Below are positions 24,519 to 38,400 of a stretch of 64,000 nucleotides of DNA, piece by piece; position 1 is the first letter of the stretch, and each line of letters starts with the position of its first letter. Made by a program: the position numbers and the translations under genes. The notes beneath the pieces are model-generated. The model was given only the letters and a program-made list of their open reading frames with translations, did not search any database and was not told the DNA's origin. The DNA is from Dolomedes plantarius (lineage: Eukaryota; Arthropoda; Arachnida; Araneae; Dolomedidae), in assembly GCA_907164885.2 (NCBI GenBank), contig OU015499.1, forward strand, positions 154,484,408-154,548,407. The letters run 5' to 3'.

Positions 24519-26796
24519 ACTGTATAAAGAGAAAGGACTAAACTTTCAATGCCTATCCTACAATGACTATCTCTTGGTAAAACCGATTCAACTATCCTAA
24601 CAATCGATATTCCTAACAAGCCGAGGTTTCAACGGCTTTTCTACATACAAAAAAGTAATGAATAAGTTTGTAAATTAAAAATATACATAAAACTGAGTAT
24701 GCGAGCACAACTTATATACGTTTTATCAAGTAAAAATCCAATGTAGCATATTTTTTTTTTTTTTCAAATTTCACTTATGTTTAATTTCTGCTCACTTCAA
24801 AATGAAATAAATTCTGAATCATTATGGAATTCAAGTCTGAAAACTGAAATAATTCTGTTGACAGCAGATTGCTTTAAGCAATATGACTGTCCTAATAAAA
24901 TTTCAAATTTTTGCGTTGAGGGTAAATTATCGGTTTGAAATTACGCTTTGAAATATCAAGATACTTGTATAACCACAAAAATAAAAATCATCGAGGCTGC
25001 ACCGAATGACATAATCCCTTTAACCTCATCCTCTATCGTTTGACTGTCGCCGAGTTGCGGTTTTACCCTCGAAATTCTTCAATGGGCTTTTTCACCTTGG
25101 GTCTGGCATTGAAATCTAAGGCTAGAGAATCGTAGCACATATCTATCAGTATGTATCGTTTTATAACGGTTTTAAAATCCTTAAGTGTTACTATATATTC
25201 TACAAAAACAAACAAAAAATTTTGATTATCGAATAGATGCATGAAAGTCACAAGTTAACGAAAAATAGCCTGAAACATGCTGTGAACATAAAACGTGAAC
25301 TACCAAAGGTTTTGAACGCACTTCATGTGCTATTTTGAGTCAAATTTAAATTTAAAGAACAATGAAACTCGACTACAAATTTTCACCCTTACTTTAGGAA
25401 CCATACTGACATTCTTTCCAAGAATTCTAATTTTAAATTAAGCTTTTTCCTTTAGTCATGAGCAGATTATTCGAATAATCTGGCAACAGATAATCAGAAG
25501 TTTGGAGTTTTAAGCATAGCTCTCTGGGTTTGTGTGGGATTTAACCATGAATATCCAACTGATAATATAATTGTTTCAACAGTCATTGGATTAGTAGTTA
25601 CTAGATGTGATTCTTGTCGATCTGTCACATCATCTTTTAACAAAAGCAATCAATCTGAGAGATCGTTTCGTTTCTTCCGAAAGTCATAATTGTAAATAAC
25701 ATAAAAACTCTTAGAGTATAAATATAAGCGATAAATTTATAATTTCACATATATAAATATATGGCTAACTAATGCTTGTACACGAAAAACCGTTTGGAGT
25801 CATGAACTAATTTTCCTAAAATATTTCTCGCAATTTTTTTCACGAAATACTTGCTCTCGACAAAGAAAAAAAAATTCACGATTAAACATAAAATATCAAA
25901 TAAATGGGACCACCGGTTCTCACGCGATTAATGGAATCAACGTGATGCGAATTTAATGTAAAGCATAGAAAACAGTAGACTGAACAGATATTTTGCAGAA
26001 TTTTTTTTTTTTTACTTTTACGCAAAACAAAAGCATTATAGTGGAACAAAAGTCATCAATAATTTGAAAAGATAGTATTTTGTCGATTGCCGCGAGAAAT
26101 TTTTAACAAATTCGATATTTTATGGCGAGGAGCACAATTATTTCTGATGCCGATTTTGAGACAATTTATGGAACACGTTTGCAAAGTCTGAAGTAAATAA
26201 TTATATACACGTGCGTGTGAATCAATGCGCCTTAATTCAAGAATATCACTATAGAACAATCCGCTACACAGATTTCGCGCCACAGTACAAATTCTGTGTA
26301 ACTTGACTTTAGTAAATTTGAGTTTTTTTCAACATGATGCACACAAAAAAGGGGGGTTGGGGGTGGGGTCAAGCTTAATAAACACCAAAATTTTGGCAAA
26401 CTTTAAAATCTCTCTTTGATCTTAGTACGTATTATGTGTGTTACGGACTTTCGACACTATATATATATATTAATTAAAAAAAAAAAGAAAAAAGGCTGGA
26501 TTATTTTCCCGGGGAAACAGAAAATCCTCACCTATCATTATACGAAATTAACATGAACAAAAATACATATTTCGCAAAGTTGAAATTTCGATGCAATTAG
26601 ATTGTAATTTTAAGTATATAAGATGGGTGAAAAGGCATTAGTTTTTTTAAATTTGTAGTACTAACATAAATACATACATTTTAATATTTAACTCGCCACG
26701 TGCTCTGTTATATTCTGAACATACGAAGAAGCGGCCAAAAAATCATATGATATTCAGATCTTATAGACAGGAAAATTTCCAGGCGCAATTTCGTGG
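24519..26796. other. No gene recognised
   Basis: AT-rich sequence with chance frames of 62-75 codons and short homopolymers. No terminal repeats or domains seen. Confidence 0.5.
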
Positions 26797-26874
26797 CTAA
26801 TTGTTTGGAGGTTTGCAATTGGTTAAAAATATTTCAATACGAGTAACGCTGACGGATTCTATGTGAACAGGCCC
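26797..26874. mobile_element. Partial PIF-like MITE
   Basis: The right end, CTATGTGAACAGGCCC followed by TTA, matches the end shared by the three complete copies at 59.7-61.5 kb. A CTAATTGTTTGGAGG segment corresponds to their CCTCCAAACGATTAG core in reverse. The left terminus was not found. Confidence 0.6.
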
Positions 26875-28916
26875 TTATACAAAGATATAAACGGGGGGGG
26901 GGGATGATTCAATAATTGCGAGGAGTGAGAATTTATTAATATATTAATTTCAAAACCCTCCAATTTCATAAATGAATAAAAACTAAAATATTTAGCAAAA
27001 TCGAAATAAATATACACCTATTTCCCAAATACATTAATATTCTCATATATCAGTCTGCTTCCAGCCGAAACACAAATGTGGTAACGAAATAAATTCCTAT
27101 CAAGAAATACTGCGGAGCTGACACTACTCTCTACCTTTGGAGTGAACGTACGAAGCAGCGGAAGAAAAGACGATGAAACGATCATTGCTCGAAACAAGAA
27201 AAAAGTTTATCGACAGAAAATAGACTGAAAACCGAAGGAAAACAAATAAAGGTGGTTCAAAGAAAATTATACAAAAGAAAAAACAACACTTCCTACATAT
27301 ATTTATATAAAGGCGTAAGTACAAGTACGTGCATAGAAAACTGCAGATTCCGAAGGAATTAAAAGATAAGATACGAGATGGCCAAATGCGCTGGCAAGTG
27401 GCCAGAACTGACCAAATAAATGGCCAGGGGGAATAGACTTTGTTTACATTTACGGTTGGCGAATATAAACAGAATACACGAAGAGAGCAAAACAGGAGCT
27501 GTATAATAAGTTGGGGACGCGAGTATGGAACCTTTTTTCTTTCTTTCTTTTTTTTTTTCTCGGAGCTGTTGCCGAGAAATATAAGAAAATGCTATGAGTT
27601 TCTTATTCTTCGCGGACACCAAATAGGATATTGATTTTCCCTTGCCAGTGTTTTCGGTCGGATTGGTTTCTTGCCACAAGATGGGAAAAACGCCTATAAG
27701 CCCGCAACGGAAGATGCTAAAAAGTTTAATTTTTCTTTTTTTAACGTTAGTTTATAGAGCGTAAATGAAGGAGGGAAAGAAATAAGTTAAGTTCGGAGAA
27801 TCGGGAACCAGTAAACTAATTTCAAAAGATTTGTAATTAAAAATATAACATTAAATTTTACTTATACAGGATACTCATAGCTCATCTTTCATATAGAAAT
27901 AAAATTTTTAAAAAAATACACGTTCCGATTCAAAGTAAGATAAGACAATACAGAAATGGACAAATAACGTAAATAGCTCAAAATTTATTCGGTTAATTTT
28001 ACTGTTGCTTAAAGCGACATTTTCCACAAATATATTTTGGCCGAATATGAGAGAGCATTTTTTCTTTTCACCGGAGAAAAAGTTAGGTAGGGTAGTACCA
28101 AATATTTTTTCACTACTCCCAATACCACAACTAAAACCAACATCACAATTTTCTCGGAAAGACATATCTCCTCAGTGATATAGTCCTAACGTCTTTTCCT
28201 GGTATCCCAAAATACATGGATAGTTTGAAGTTACGGGAATGAACAAATTAATTTCAAAAGGATTCTAATTTAAAAATATGACATTAAAGTATACTTTTAT
28301 TTCTATAGCAAAAAATGTTCAACTTCCAATAAGTCAATTATATTTACAAAAACTTAGTTTTTACACGACAGCAGAGTTATTATTGGGGGGGGGGGGGATG
28401 ATTCACCGCTATCATAAAATGTGAAATTTTAGAAGGAAAAAAAAGTCCAAAAACAAATTCTATTAACCTATTTTATAAGATTCATGTCTAAGACAAAAAT
28501 TTTCGAAAGAGTTTAATCCAACTCTTATATTTTTATAATAATGGTCAAGTTTAATAGTTTTAAGCTTAAAAACTAATAGCCACTCATAAATTTGTACCAC
28601 TATATCAAGATTAAATAACTTTCCCGTTTATCTGAGGATCAAAATCAAAAGGATTTAAAACCCAGATAACGAGAACGAGAACTTTAAAAACGAGATTACT
28701 AAGCTCTCTTCAAACACCCAATTTTGTGTGTACTGCGTAGTCGTATTGAATACATTTATTGACCGGCTTTACAATGAATTCTATTCGTAATGATAATTTC
28801 TTGAGGTCTAAAAATATAACTGGCAATTGTTAACGCAGACGATTCAACGAAAAGCGCGGGTAAAACAATTTTTCGACGAACGTTAATGACTAAAATTAAA
28901 ATGACCAATTCAGAAA
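26875..28916. other. No gene recognised
   Basis: Contains G11 (26,893-26,903), G14 (28,385-28,398) and a diverged ~50-bp direct repeat (about 27,815-27,867 against 28,244-28,298). The 106-codon minus frame at 27,359-27,679 has no domain and includes a lysine-rich low-complexity run. Confidence 0.45.
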
Positions 28917-29387
28917 TTAATGAAAATTTTGGAAGTAATCCATTCCGCCCATTCTAACACGGCATCCCGTCAAGTTGTACAGCAATTCATCCCATCCACA
29001 GGAAAAACATGCTAACGAAACGTTCCTAGTACGCATCTTACTCCAGCAATCATCGATAGGGAACGGGCCTCGTAGTTGTAGTACGCGTAGTAAAGTAATG
29101 CAGGGGTCCATCTTTTTTTCCAGAGCATCCATTGATTTGTTTGCCGTGTGACGCGGCCCTTGCTCACCATGCTCCCGCTTCCCAGGGATGCGGGACGAGC
29201 ACGTGATCACAAGAGAGATGCCGAGCTTGGCGAGTCTATCTGCAGAAAGCGGGGTCATTGGCGACACATTTGGCACGCAAGAACGACGGTCTATCAGATA
29301 TTCGGTAATGAGTAAAGGTATGTGTAAAACGTTCTCGGTGACGACGAATGGAAGATCGTATTTAACGTAAAACGCCGAGAACATCAA
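28917..29387 (-). CDS. Hypothetical 156-codon open frame, unrecognised
   Basis: The longest uninterrupted frame in the window, in DNA richer in G+C and CpG than its surroundings. The translation begins MMFSAFYVKYDLPFVVTENV, has no signal peptide or membrane segment I can name, and ends GGMDYFQNFH. It has no homology I recognise, a second frame on the same strand is also partly open, and no splice or promoter context supports it. CpG-rich DNA contains fewer chance stops, so the length alone is weak evidence. A TE fragment or regulatory patch is equally likely. Confidence 0.15.
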   Translation of the reverse strand: MMFSAFYVKYDLPFVVTENVLHIPLLITEYLIDRRSCVPNVSPMTPLSADRLAKLGISLVITCSSRIPGKREHGEQGPRHTANKSMDALEKKMDPCITLLRVLQLRGPFPIDDCWSKMRTRNVSLACFSCGWDELLYNLTGCRVRMGGMDYFQNFH

Positions 29388-32300
29388 CAGCCCCGAATAA
29401 TAAACCGCAAATTGACAGAGGGGGATCTCCTTACTCGATCGGCATACGCATGACTTTTTAGGGTAACCAAAAGAACCGAATCTTGTTCATTTACAAATCT
29501 TGTTAAATTAGAAATTATTTGCATTCATATTTCTTTAATTTCAGGTAATAGGAGTTTTAGGCCATTGATGTAGTAACATCAGTTAGATGATTCAAAACCA
29601 AAAGGGTAAGAATATAAACTTTATAATACTAACCAGTAATTCCTCTTCTCCCTGCCCCCTCTCTCCCTGGTATACAAGTAACTTTTCAAAACATTATACA
29701 GAAACCTTTTAAAATTGAAAAGAAATATTCGAAAACAAAACTTTAAAATAATTTGTTCTGTACGTAATAACTACAGAATTTCTTAAGATATCGTGGATTT
29801 ATAATTTTTAACAAAAGACAATAAAATTAGGGGTAAAAAATTTCATTCGGTACCCATATATTAATTTGGCGGCTAAATTTATCATCTCGGCGAACTGATT
29901 ATAAGCTTCGTCAAAGAATCCGATTTTTAAGAAAATAACTCAAAATTAAAAATACAGAGACGGAACTTTTCAAAATATCTTCAAAAAATAGAGTCAGTTA
30001 TTTACCACAGGGAAATTTATAACTTAAACAAAAATTAGAGCCAAGATCGACCTACAAAAGGCAACAAAAGAAAAAATTGACCATTTAAAATGAAATTTTC
30101 CCTAAGTTTCGTTCTCTCGTGCGGCATGAAATTTGAGCAAAAATAGAACAGTTCTCTCACAGAATCACTATAAAATTTTCAAATTTTAAATTTCTTCGCT
30201 GAATTGAGAGAGAGAGAAAAAAATCACCTTGTTTATTACCAATGTACCTTGTTAAGTACCAATGATCTAACAAGTTTTTTCATTATAACGAAAGCAAATG
30301 TACAAAACCCTTAAATATAGTAGGTAGAAAAAATAGCAAATTCCAAATGGGAACACTACAAATTATACATCTACCCATAAAAAAAAAATACAATATCACA
30401 TTCACCTTTGAATAATAATTGTTATATTATACAGACCGTTCAGAATGTCACTCTTGATACACTTCAGTAAGCTAATAATAATAAACAAACGAGCTAAGCC
30501 TGTGATCACTTTGTTACAACTTGGTAACATACCGTAATTACAGGCCACAACCAATTCTTCATTTCTCACATTCTTCAAAAAATGCAATCCATTAAAGGCA
30601 TACTTTTTAAGAAAAATGATTAAAAAATACAAATAATACAAGATGAAAATAACTATTAATAATGAAATAAAAAGGGAAAAAATCAGCAATGTCCAGAATC
30701 AGTCCAACGCATACAAGAGGGGGAAAAGTGTGGGAGGGGCTTCGACGAGCGCAGGGCCCCAAAGAAACCCCTTTTGAAAAGGGAAAGAGGCCTCCCCGCG
30801 AAACAGCATCTGGGTCCGCCATCATTCACAGGAAGACGAAAATAGCCTGTCAGAAATGTTGGGGGAGTTTTTGCATTGAAGTTCGCAATAAGCAGACGGA
30901 TTTCTAGGAAAAGTGTTGGGGATAGTGTAATGGATTCGGTTACAGCTAGAAGTTAGATAAGTGAACCGCACGCTGCATGTACCACAGAATGTTCACTCAG
31001 AGAACATAATTACAATATGAAAAGGATACGAAACGTATGAAATGATCTGTTCATCACATCACTAATATCTGAAGGGATTGAATACGAAACAATATGCGTA
31101 TAGACTAAAAACATAGTTTGGTATACATTATTTAAAAGAACACATGTTCTCACAAGAGTCAGGTGGAGATAGTTCCACTCGTAGTAAACGAAGACCATGA
31201 TATGTCCATTTTTATGTCCAACGACATGAAAAAAAAAAAAAAATGAGTTATAATGCTGACTACAGCGTCTAGTAGTATATTAAAAGGGTATTATTAAATG
31301 CTTTTTAAATGGAAATAACAGATCCGGATACTTGAGAAATTTGTTAAGCAAAGGAATTTCATTAATAATTATACAAAAAAAGGGGGGGGAGGAAAGATGA
31401 CGCCTCTCCCAATCAAACTGTTTGCATTGACAAACAAAATCGATTAGATAGGCAAGTATGATTGATGCTATGCTTGAAATCCTTGTAGATTCAGGCATTC
31501 TTAAATATTAAAATCAATGGTTAAAACTGTCCAGTATCTCAAGAATACTGAGATTAAACTGTAATACAAACAATTTCTTCCTCAATAAAAAGGGTAAAAT
31601 GTCAATAAATGAAACGGTTTGAATCGAAAATATACTGATATCTCAATGCTACACAAAAAGTTTCTCAGATCTCTGATTTCAAAATTATGTGTCATGAAAG
31701 ATGATTTGACTGCAATGTGGAAACAGCTCAGTATAATACAATTAAACTACGAGCATGTTAATTAAAAAGTAAAATGCCAGTAACCAAACAATCAGTTTTT
31801 ATGGCATCAAACGCCATCGCATAATAACTACTGACACCAGTTTTCATCTCGGCACACGCCAGTACGTAACATCCTCGTATATTGCCCTACTCCCGAATAC
31901 TTCCAAACACGAAAATTTTGGCACACTTCCAAAGCAACCATAAATGCTATCTTCTGCGCCAAAATCACCGAAATAAGATGACAATTTCACAGTGATACGC
32001 AGTTCGCAGAAATCGGATTGTGATTTAGGACTGAAAACTACCTATTATCGACATTATTAAAAGCTCAATTTAACACAAATGACGTCAGGTGTATTCTTAG
32101 AGCAAAACATTTAGCTGGACCTACAGTATATATTAGTATTTTTAAAAAATTTTTAAGGCGACACTATTTTTACGGTCGACAGCCCCTCAAAAATAAAGGA
32201 AGCTATTCCGCAGAAAGTGAAAACAAACTTTGATCCCATGTTTCAAAAACACTGAACCCGCGGTCCATGACCATTTCCCAAGGGCAGTGAAGTTAATTCG

Positions 32301-33041
32301 AAAGAACTTCTCAACTATTTTTGAAGTCTCGATGTGAGTATCTAAACAGACACTCGCGTTTCTACGATCTTTCAGCTTTCTTATTTCTCATTTTATCAGA
32401 GAAATTTTTTAACAGAGAGCAGAATACGAGCGTATTATCTATAGAAGATATTTCACTTAATATTAGAATATTGTAATGAAAATCATAACCAATTTATCTT
32501 CATAACAGACGTGCTACAGGTTAATAAATTAAACCTACATTTTATTATACATAAAATTTTATTTAAAACTTAGCACAAAAAATTCATACGGTCTTTGTAT
32601 TATGAATTTATATTTTATTGTAGTTATACGTTGATTAAGAAAACTTATTTTTCAGCTTTCATACGCAGATTTGCAGATGACAAGATTTACAGAAATGACA
32701 ACTAGTTTAAACTTTAATTATAAAAATTAAAAAAACTTCAAACAAACTATTTCACGTAATATCGACAGCATTTACGAAATCTCAGTACATCCAAACAAAC
32801 ATGGTAGTCAGATACGTCGTAATATACGCGATGAACATTTCCATGTCATTAGTTAGACAGAGGACAAATGACTTCTTAATAACCACTAATATAAAATAAA
32901 AAGGGGTCATTTGTTCCTGTTTGTGCTTCCACGAGTTTTCTGTAAGTTAAGAACTAGTCCCAAGGGTTCAATAACAAATAAGGAGTTTTATCGGGTATCC
33001 CCTCATAAATTTTCCGATGACTTTTGAAAATGAAGCCAATA
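29388..33041. other. No gene recognised; small GC-rich patch at 30.69-30.90 kb
   Basis: Mostly AT-rich. A GC-rich patch at ~30,690-30,900 contains, on the minus strand, ATGATGGCGGACC (start near 30,825), resembling the YY1-type start of the PPP4R1 gene; the frame runs 72 codons without a recognised domain. An open but unrecognised minus-strand stretch lies near 31,800-31,980. Confidence 0.4.
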
Positions 33042-33345
33042 CCGTCGAATCCCGTTATAACGAACTGCAAGGGACCAAAAGTTTTGTTCGCTTTATCCGG
33101 TGGTTCGCTATATCCGAACCGTTAAGAAAAATGCTAGAGTTCACAAAATGTATAACTCATTAGTTGCAATGTGTATTAAATAATGATGTAATTTAAAAAA
33201 TGACAAAATCTCTTAAAAAATTATCATTAATGAATTAAATCGACTAAAATCGATTACATTAAACCGACACAATACTAATTAAATTACGTACAACAGGAAA
33301 ATGGCGAGACCAAAATTTTCGTTCGTTATATACTGGGTTCGGCTG
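33042..33345. mobile_element. pogo/Tigger-like MITE, family P3, copy 1
   Basis: 304 bp, TA-flanked, with left end CCGTCGAATCCCGTTATAAC and right end GGGTTCGGCTG. Its sequence is the inverted counterpart of the copy at 33,495-33,812. No transposase. Confidence 0.85.
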
Positions 33346-33494
33346 TAGTTGATTTAAAAGTCGATTCTCAGTACGATACGAACCTTGGAATAATACACAC
33401 TCATTGGGATGTACGATGTATTTCTGTATAGCTCTGCAATTTTTAATTATACATAAAAATTATACGTAAGATTAAAAATCTGAAAAGAAACATA

Positions 33495-33812
33495 CTCGAA
33501 CCCCGTTATAGCGAACCTGGTGTATAAGGAACGAAAATTTTGGTTCCGCCATTTTCCTATTGTACGTAATTTAATTAGAATTGTGGCAGTTTAATGTAAT
33601 CGATTTTAGTCGATTTAATTCATTAATGAAATTTTTTAATAGATTTTATTTTTTAATACATCATTATTGAATAAACATTGCAACTAATGAGTTATACATT
33701 TTGTGAACGGTTCGGATACAGGTGAACGGTTCGGAACATTTCTCTTAACGGTTCGGATACAGCGAACAAAAACCTTTGGTCCCTTGAAGTTCGTTATAAC
33801 GGAGTTCGACTG
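33495..33812. mobile_element. pogo/Tigger-like MITE, family P3, copy 2 (inverted)
   Basis: 318 bp ending GTTATAACGGAGTTCGACTG before TA. It aligns along its length with the inverse of copy 1, separated by 149 bp. The left end (CTCGAACCCCGTTATAG) has lost or changed two bases of the usual CAGT. A short direct duplication (ACGGTTCGGA, three times near 33,705-33,760) lies near its right end. Confidence 0.83.
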
Positions 33813-36800
33813 TATTTCCAATAAACCAAAAGGTTTATCAAAAGGTATTCAAACCTGGGAAATTTGCGAGAAAATCAGTTACACTAACAGGCTGTTAAAA
33901 TATTTCAACTCATTAAAGGCTACAATAAACATAGAGTATCTTTCTCTAATGATGCCTAGCTTAAACCATAATTACTGCAATAAAACAGCCAATTCAAAAA
34001 ACTTTATGCACACGGATTCGACTTTATATTTTTATTTAAAAGAAAAAAGGAGATCAGATTAGAAGAAGGGGGAGTTTAAAAAGCTGCTTCAAAAAATTTT
34101 TAAAGATATGCTCGCATGGGTACCAAAGCAGAAATTTCGAAGAGGAAATGGAGAAAATTAGCATAAAATGAGTATATACCGCACATAATGTTATAATTCA
34201 GATGTTATCGGTAAAACAGATAACGCGTATTCCATAAGTGGTAGCAATCAAGATTTTCTATCGTATGGTGTGGACTTTTAATCTGCAAGTGGGAAAGGAG
34301 AGGAAACGTTAATTTCTCCGGATAAACGTAGATTTTGGGTAGTAAAAAACAGGACAGTTTAATCCGGCAAAATATTGAAATGTATGCTCTTTTTTTTTTT
34401 ATGAATTTGCGTTTAAAGTTGAAACAAACTGATACAGTGAATGAAACATAAAATAGTAGACATTTGAATTCACAAATGCTGAAATATAGTTAAAGAACTG
34501 TTCTTTATAAGGAATTATTTTCAATGGGATATTATGAATTAACAGAAATTATTCAACAACTAACAATAAAAAGCACTTTAGATAAGCACTTAGACAGTCA
34601 ACAAACAGCTAGAATAGTTTAAAAAAAAGAAAAGATATATAACAAAGTCAAAAATTAAATTTTATATGTTCATAACTGTTCCTATCACAAGTGAATCGGC
34701 CAAAAGATTCGCTCAAAGGTGTATAGCTACTGCATTTAGTTATATATTAATAAATATTTAGTAGCCAGATATTAGTAGATTACGTAATGAAAAAATTCGA
34801 GTGGCAAAATCAGTAAAAGTCCTCAAAATAAAAAAACAAGATCCCAAACAGTATAAATACCTAGATAGTTTTATTTATTGAGTACTTTTTCTCTTCTTGT
34901 GGAGTTATTATATTCGTACAAAATATTAATGAGAATACATTAAACTTCACTAGTTAAATCTTTCATTAACTTCACCCATTCCGAAATTGTACTAAATTGA
35001 CTTTTAGACAAAAAAAAATTATTTAACCGCTAGGTTTTAAAATTTCGTTTATATTCCGACCTATATATCTTAAAAAGGAGTACATGTGATTTGGGCAGCA
35101 TATTCAATAATTCCATTTGCCTGGACTGAAAACAGGAAATTCCGTTCGACCGCAAAATTAGCAGTTTACGAGCATGCGGCAAATTGGAAACTGCTTACAA
35201 AACATACTATCACACTTAACGACTTGTTCCCGACTATTTTCTGTCCGTTATTCCCAATCATATCAAGAACTATTTAATTCATTACGTCTAATAAATGGTT
35301 CTAATATTTGTTTTTAATGCGATTTCAGTCAAGTCATATATGAACCGATCTTGATACAATTAGAATACTTCAGCGTTATTGCTTTTCTTTGACATGTCAT
35401 ACGGAATATCATTTATCTAACGGTGCGTTTCAAAAACTTCTATGGGAGGCACAACTGAAGAGTATTAACCAATATATTGTCATATAAATATGGAATTCCG
35501 CGGCCACAAAAGAAAGAATTCTATGCTGTTAGTATCACTGCTATAGATGCGGAATTCACATAATTTCATGTTCATCTATCTCCAAGACAGAAAATATCAA
35601 AGATTATAGGAATTTATTTTTAATTTTTTTAGTCTCGTTAATTTGCAATAATATAGGTACAAACTTATACGAGAGAAAACAGTTATTGATTACATTTAAT
35701 TAACGCAAATCGTTATTTCAACGGTAACCATCTGTTAGAAAATGGCGAAGCGGGCAAAAACAATAGGCAGAAATATGAAATACTTAAAGATTACACTTAG
35801 TGCACACTTACAGAAACCTAATAAAACGTTAATCACGAACAAGAAACAGGTAAAACTAATGTATACATATCTTGCGTACAGATAAACTTCCGGTATACAA
35901 GTCAACCTGTAGGCCGAAGATTTATATGATTGCTTTAATCTTCGCCTAATTGACGAGCTTAAGCATTTTGTGATTTACATATATTTTAATAAAGCAGCAG
36001 AATAAGATAAGTTTATTCCAAAGTAAGTAAATGTTTTGCACGCATAGAGCACTAAAATAAATTTTGTGGTAACCTGAAAGAATGCAGTAAATATTTGCAG
36101 AAATCTGACTAAGTAAATAAAGATAATTTGAAAATCTCAAAACAAAACCCACTTGTTCCACTAGTAAGCATTTTTTTTTCTCTTTTAAAATGGTAATGAA
36201 TGCCAACAGATGCTTAATCTTATATAATCTATTTCACACGTTGATTTGAAGTCTCTGGAGTTTATATATAGTCAATTTTGGGTAAATAAAACATCTACAC
36301 GATTAAAAAATTAAAATTTTTATCGTCTGCCGTGTATGCGGTAGAGCGGTACTTGTGATGGAAAATTTTACTCCTGTCAGAAGCCCATAAGCTGTTTGTC
36401 AGCTTTGAAGGGATTACAGCATTGCAATCGTTTTCACCCCCCCCCCCCCTTTCCTACATCTCGTATTTGATAATTTTTTTTCTCTCTCCGTCTCCAATTC
36501 TTTTCTTTTTTGGAGGGGCCGGGGGGGGGGGGGGGGAGCGAGATGTTCTAAATAATTTATATCAGACTAAGTGACTATTTATCTAACTGTTCTATTTTTT
36601 GATTCGTCCTTACTGCAACAAACGTTGGGATATATGTGCAGTCACAAAGTACAGTTCAAAACAAACAGTTTCAAAATATTCATATTCTAAAGATTTATGA
36701 TATGTGATATTACAATTACCTTATATCATTTGTTACAATACCGTACATTGACCGTATTATCATTTTATCTCGAAAATTACGTTTGACGAAGTTCCGTCAT

Positions 36801-38400
36801 CTCTATATGCTTATTTCTCACTGCCAGCGAAATTACGCCATGATTTTAAAATTAAATAACAGGTTCTTATGTAACTGTCTCTAAGATTCATGTAGTAGGG
36901 ATTACTTGCTGTCGTCTTGAACTCTGATATAACTAGTAAGCGACTCTTCTGTGGTGGTGCATAGAAGTTTCTAAGTCTTTTGCACACGCCTAGGAGCGAA
37001 TGGTTTATTTCTTTCCACCACGTGGGTGACGTTCTCCTGCCTCTTTTCGTTCTCAAAGGCCTAAGCTTTCATTAAGAATTTTCCCTCCTCTCCTTTCACT
37101 CGGTGATGACTGACGAGTAGTTTGAGGGAAGCGGCATGACGTAAAGGAAAACTGGGAATTTATGAGCGAAAATTACTATAAATCACAAAAAAATCGTTAG
37201 ACGAAAGGAAATAAGCAGAATCTGAAACTTCCCGGGTAAATTGGAAGGTTTTGGTAAAAATTGCGAGGAAAAAAATTAAGTTCATCGATTAAGTGCATTT
37301 TTTTTTCTCGACATTTATTTAATAATTGAGGATTCTCATTTGACTTGACTTTCCAATCTTCAGATCCGTAAGATAGTAAGGAAAAAAACCTAGTAAATTA
37401 TTCCTACCAGTTTTTTTACATTCTCATTTTTCCAAAAATAATCTGCTTCATAATATTTTTAAATTACCATTAAATTTCCAAAAACCATCTACGGTAAATA
37501 AATACTAATAGCACAACTACCAACTAAAAAGAATAAATTTCTAACCACCTAAAATCTAAACCTCTATTTTTCTGGGCCCAGAATTAAGCACGATACCATA
37601 GAGAACAATCAATGTAAAAAAATTCGCTAGCATAAGTAAAACAGACGTAGCGAAAAATGACTTCCGAACGCTCAAGTCATTAAACTTATTAAACAAGCTC
37701 GGAGGAAAATGGAAAGATATCCTTTCACGGCAGTAGTGAACAATGGCAGGTGTAGAAAGAACTCGGGGCGCACGCAAAAATACACACCTGCGATCCCCCA
37801 CTTCACTTTGATTCTCCTTCTCCGCATTACGTCAAATTACGTCGCAGTCTTTTTTCCATTCATAATTCCAAGATGAAGAACTATTGACTGGATTCGGAGA
37901 AGTAGCGCTGATGTAAAATGTCGTCAACATCGCATATTTCTATCTAACCGCAGGAGTAGGAAAGATCACTCGAAAGGTGGTTTACCTCAGAGGAGAGAGT
38001 TGACGAGTAGCGCAAAATCTGCGAAATTGCTGTGCGTATTTAAAACTTGAAATCATTTTCTGTACAACATAACCCTTCATTTTTTTTTTTTTAATCTACA
38101 ATACAATATAGAGACATTGGAAGAGGAAAATAAATAGGACGCACAATATAAGGTACTTTAATCGCCATGTTCCCATTTCTCAATACTAAATTTTACAAAT
38201 AATTTTTATAACAAATTATTCACAGACGTGAACAAGAAAATTTCTTGATCACCCTACACAGACAAATCACACAATTTGATAAATTCAGGCCGCAATTCCT
38301 GGTGATAGATTAAAAATTCAACTGTCTTGCAAGTGGCTGAAAGTGAATTAAGAGTCTAAATTCGCGCGCACACACACACATATATATATAAACAAACGCA
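33813..38400. other. No gene recognised; CpG-normal DNA up to a compositional boundary
   Basis: Chance frames up to 86 codons. It includes the C13/G16 pair at 36,437-36,536 and a moderately GC-rich stretch at ~36.8-38.0 kb with two minus-strand 81-codon frames lacking domains. CpG density falls at the right edge (~38.4 kb). Confidence 0.45.
36437..36536. repeat. C13 tract facing a G16 tract
   Basis: C13 (36,437-36,449) and G16 (36,521-36,536) are separated by 71 bp and are complementary, so either strand could form a GC stem; the G run could form a quadruplex. Confidence 0.9.

Noticed and set aside
26893..28405. Two G runs both followed by ATGATTCA (26,903 and 28,397) as a repeat family
   Set aside because: The similarity ends after eight bases and the flanks are unrelated.
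35715..35745. Minus-strand CAG-ATGGTTACC with an acceptor-like context
   Set aside because: The frame reaches a stop within ten codons and does not match PPP4R1.
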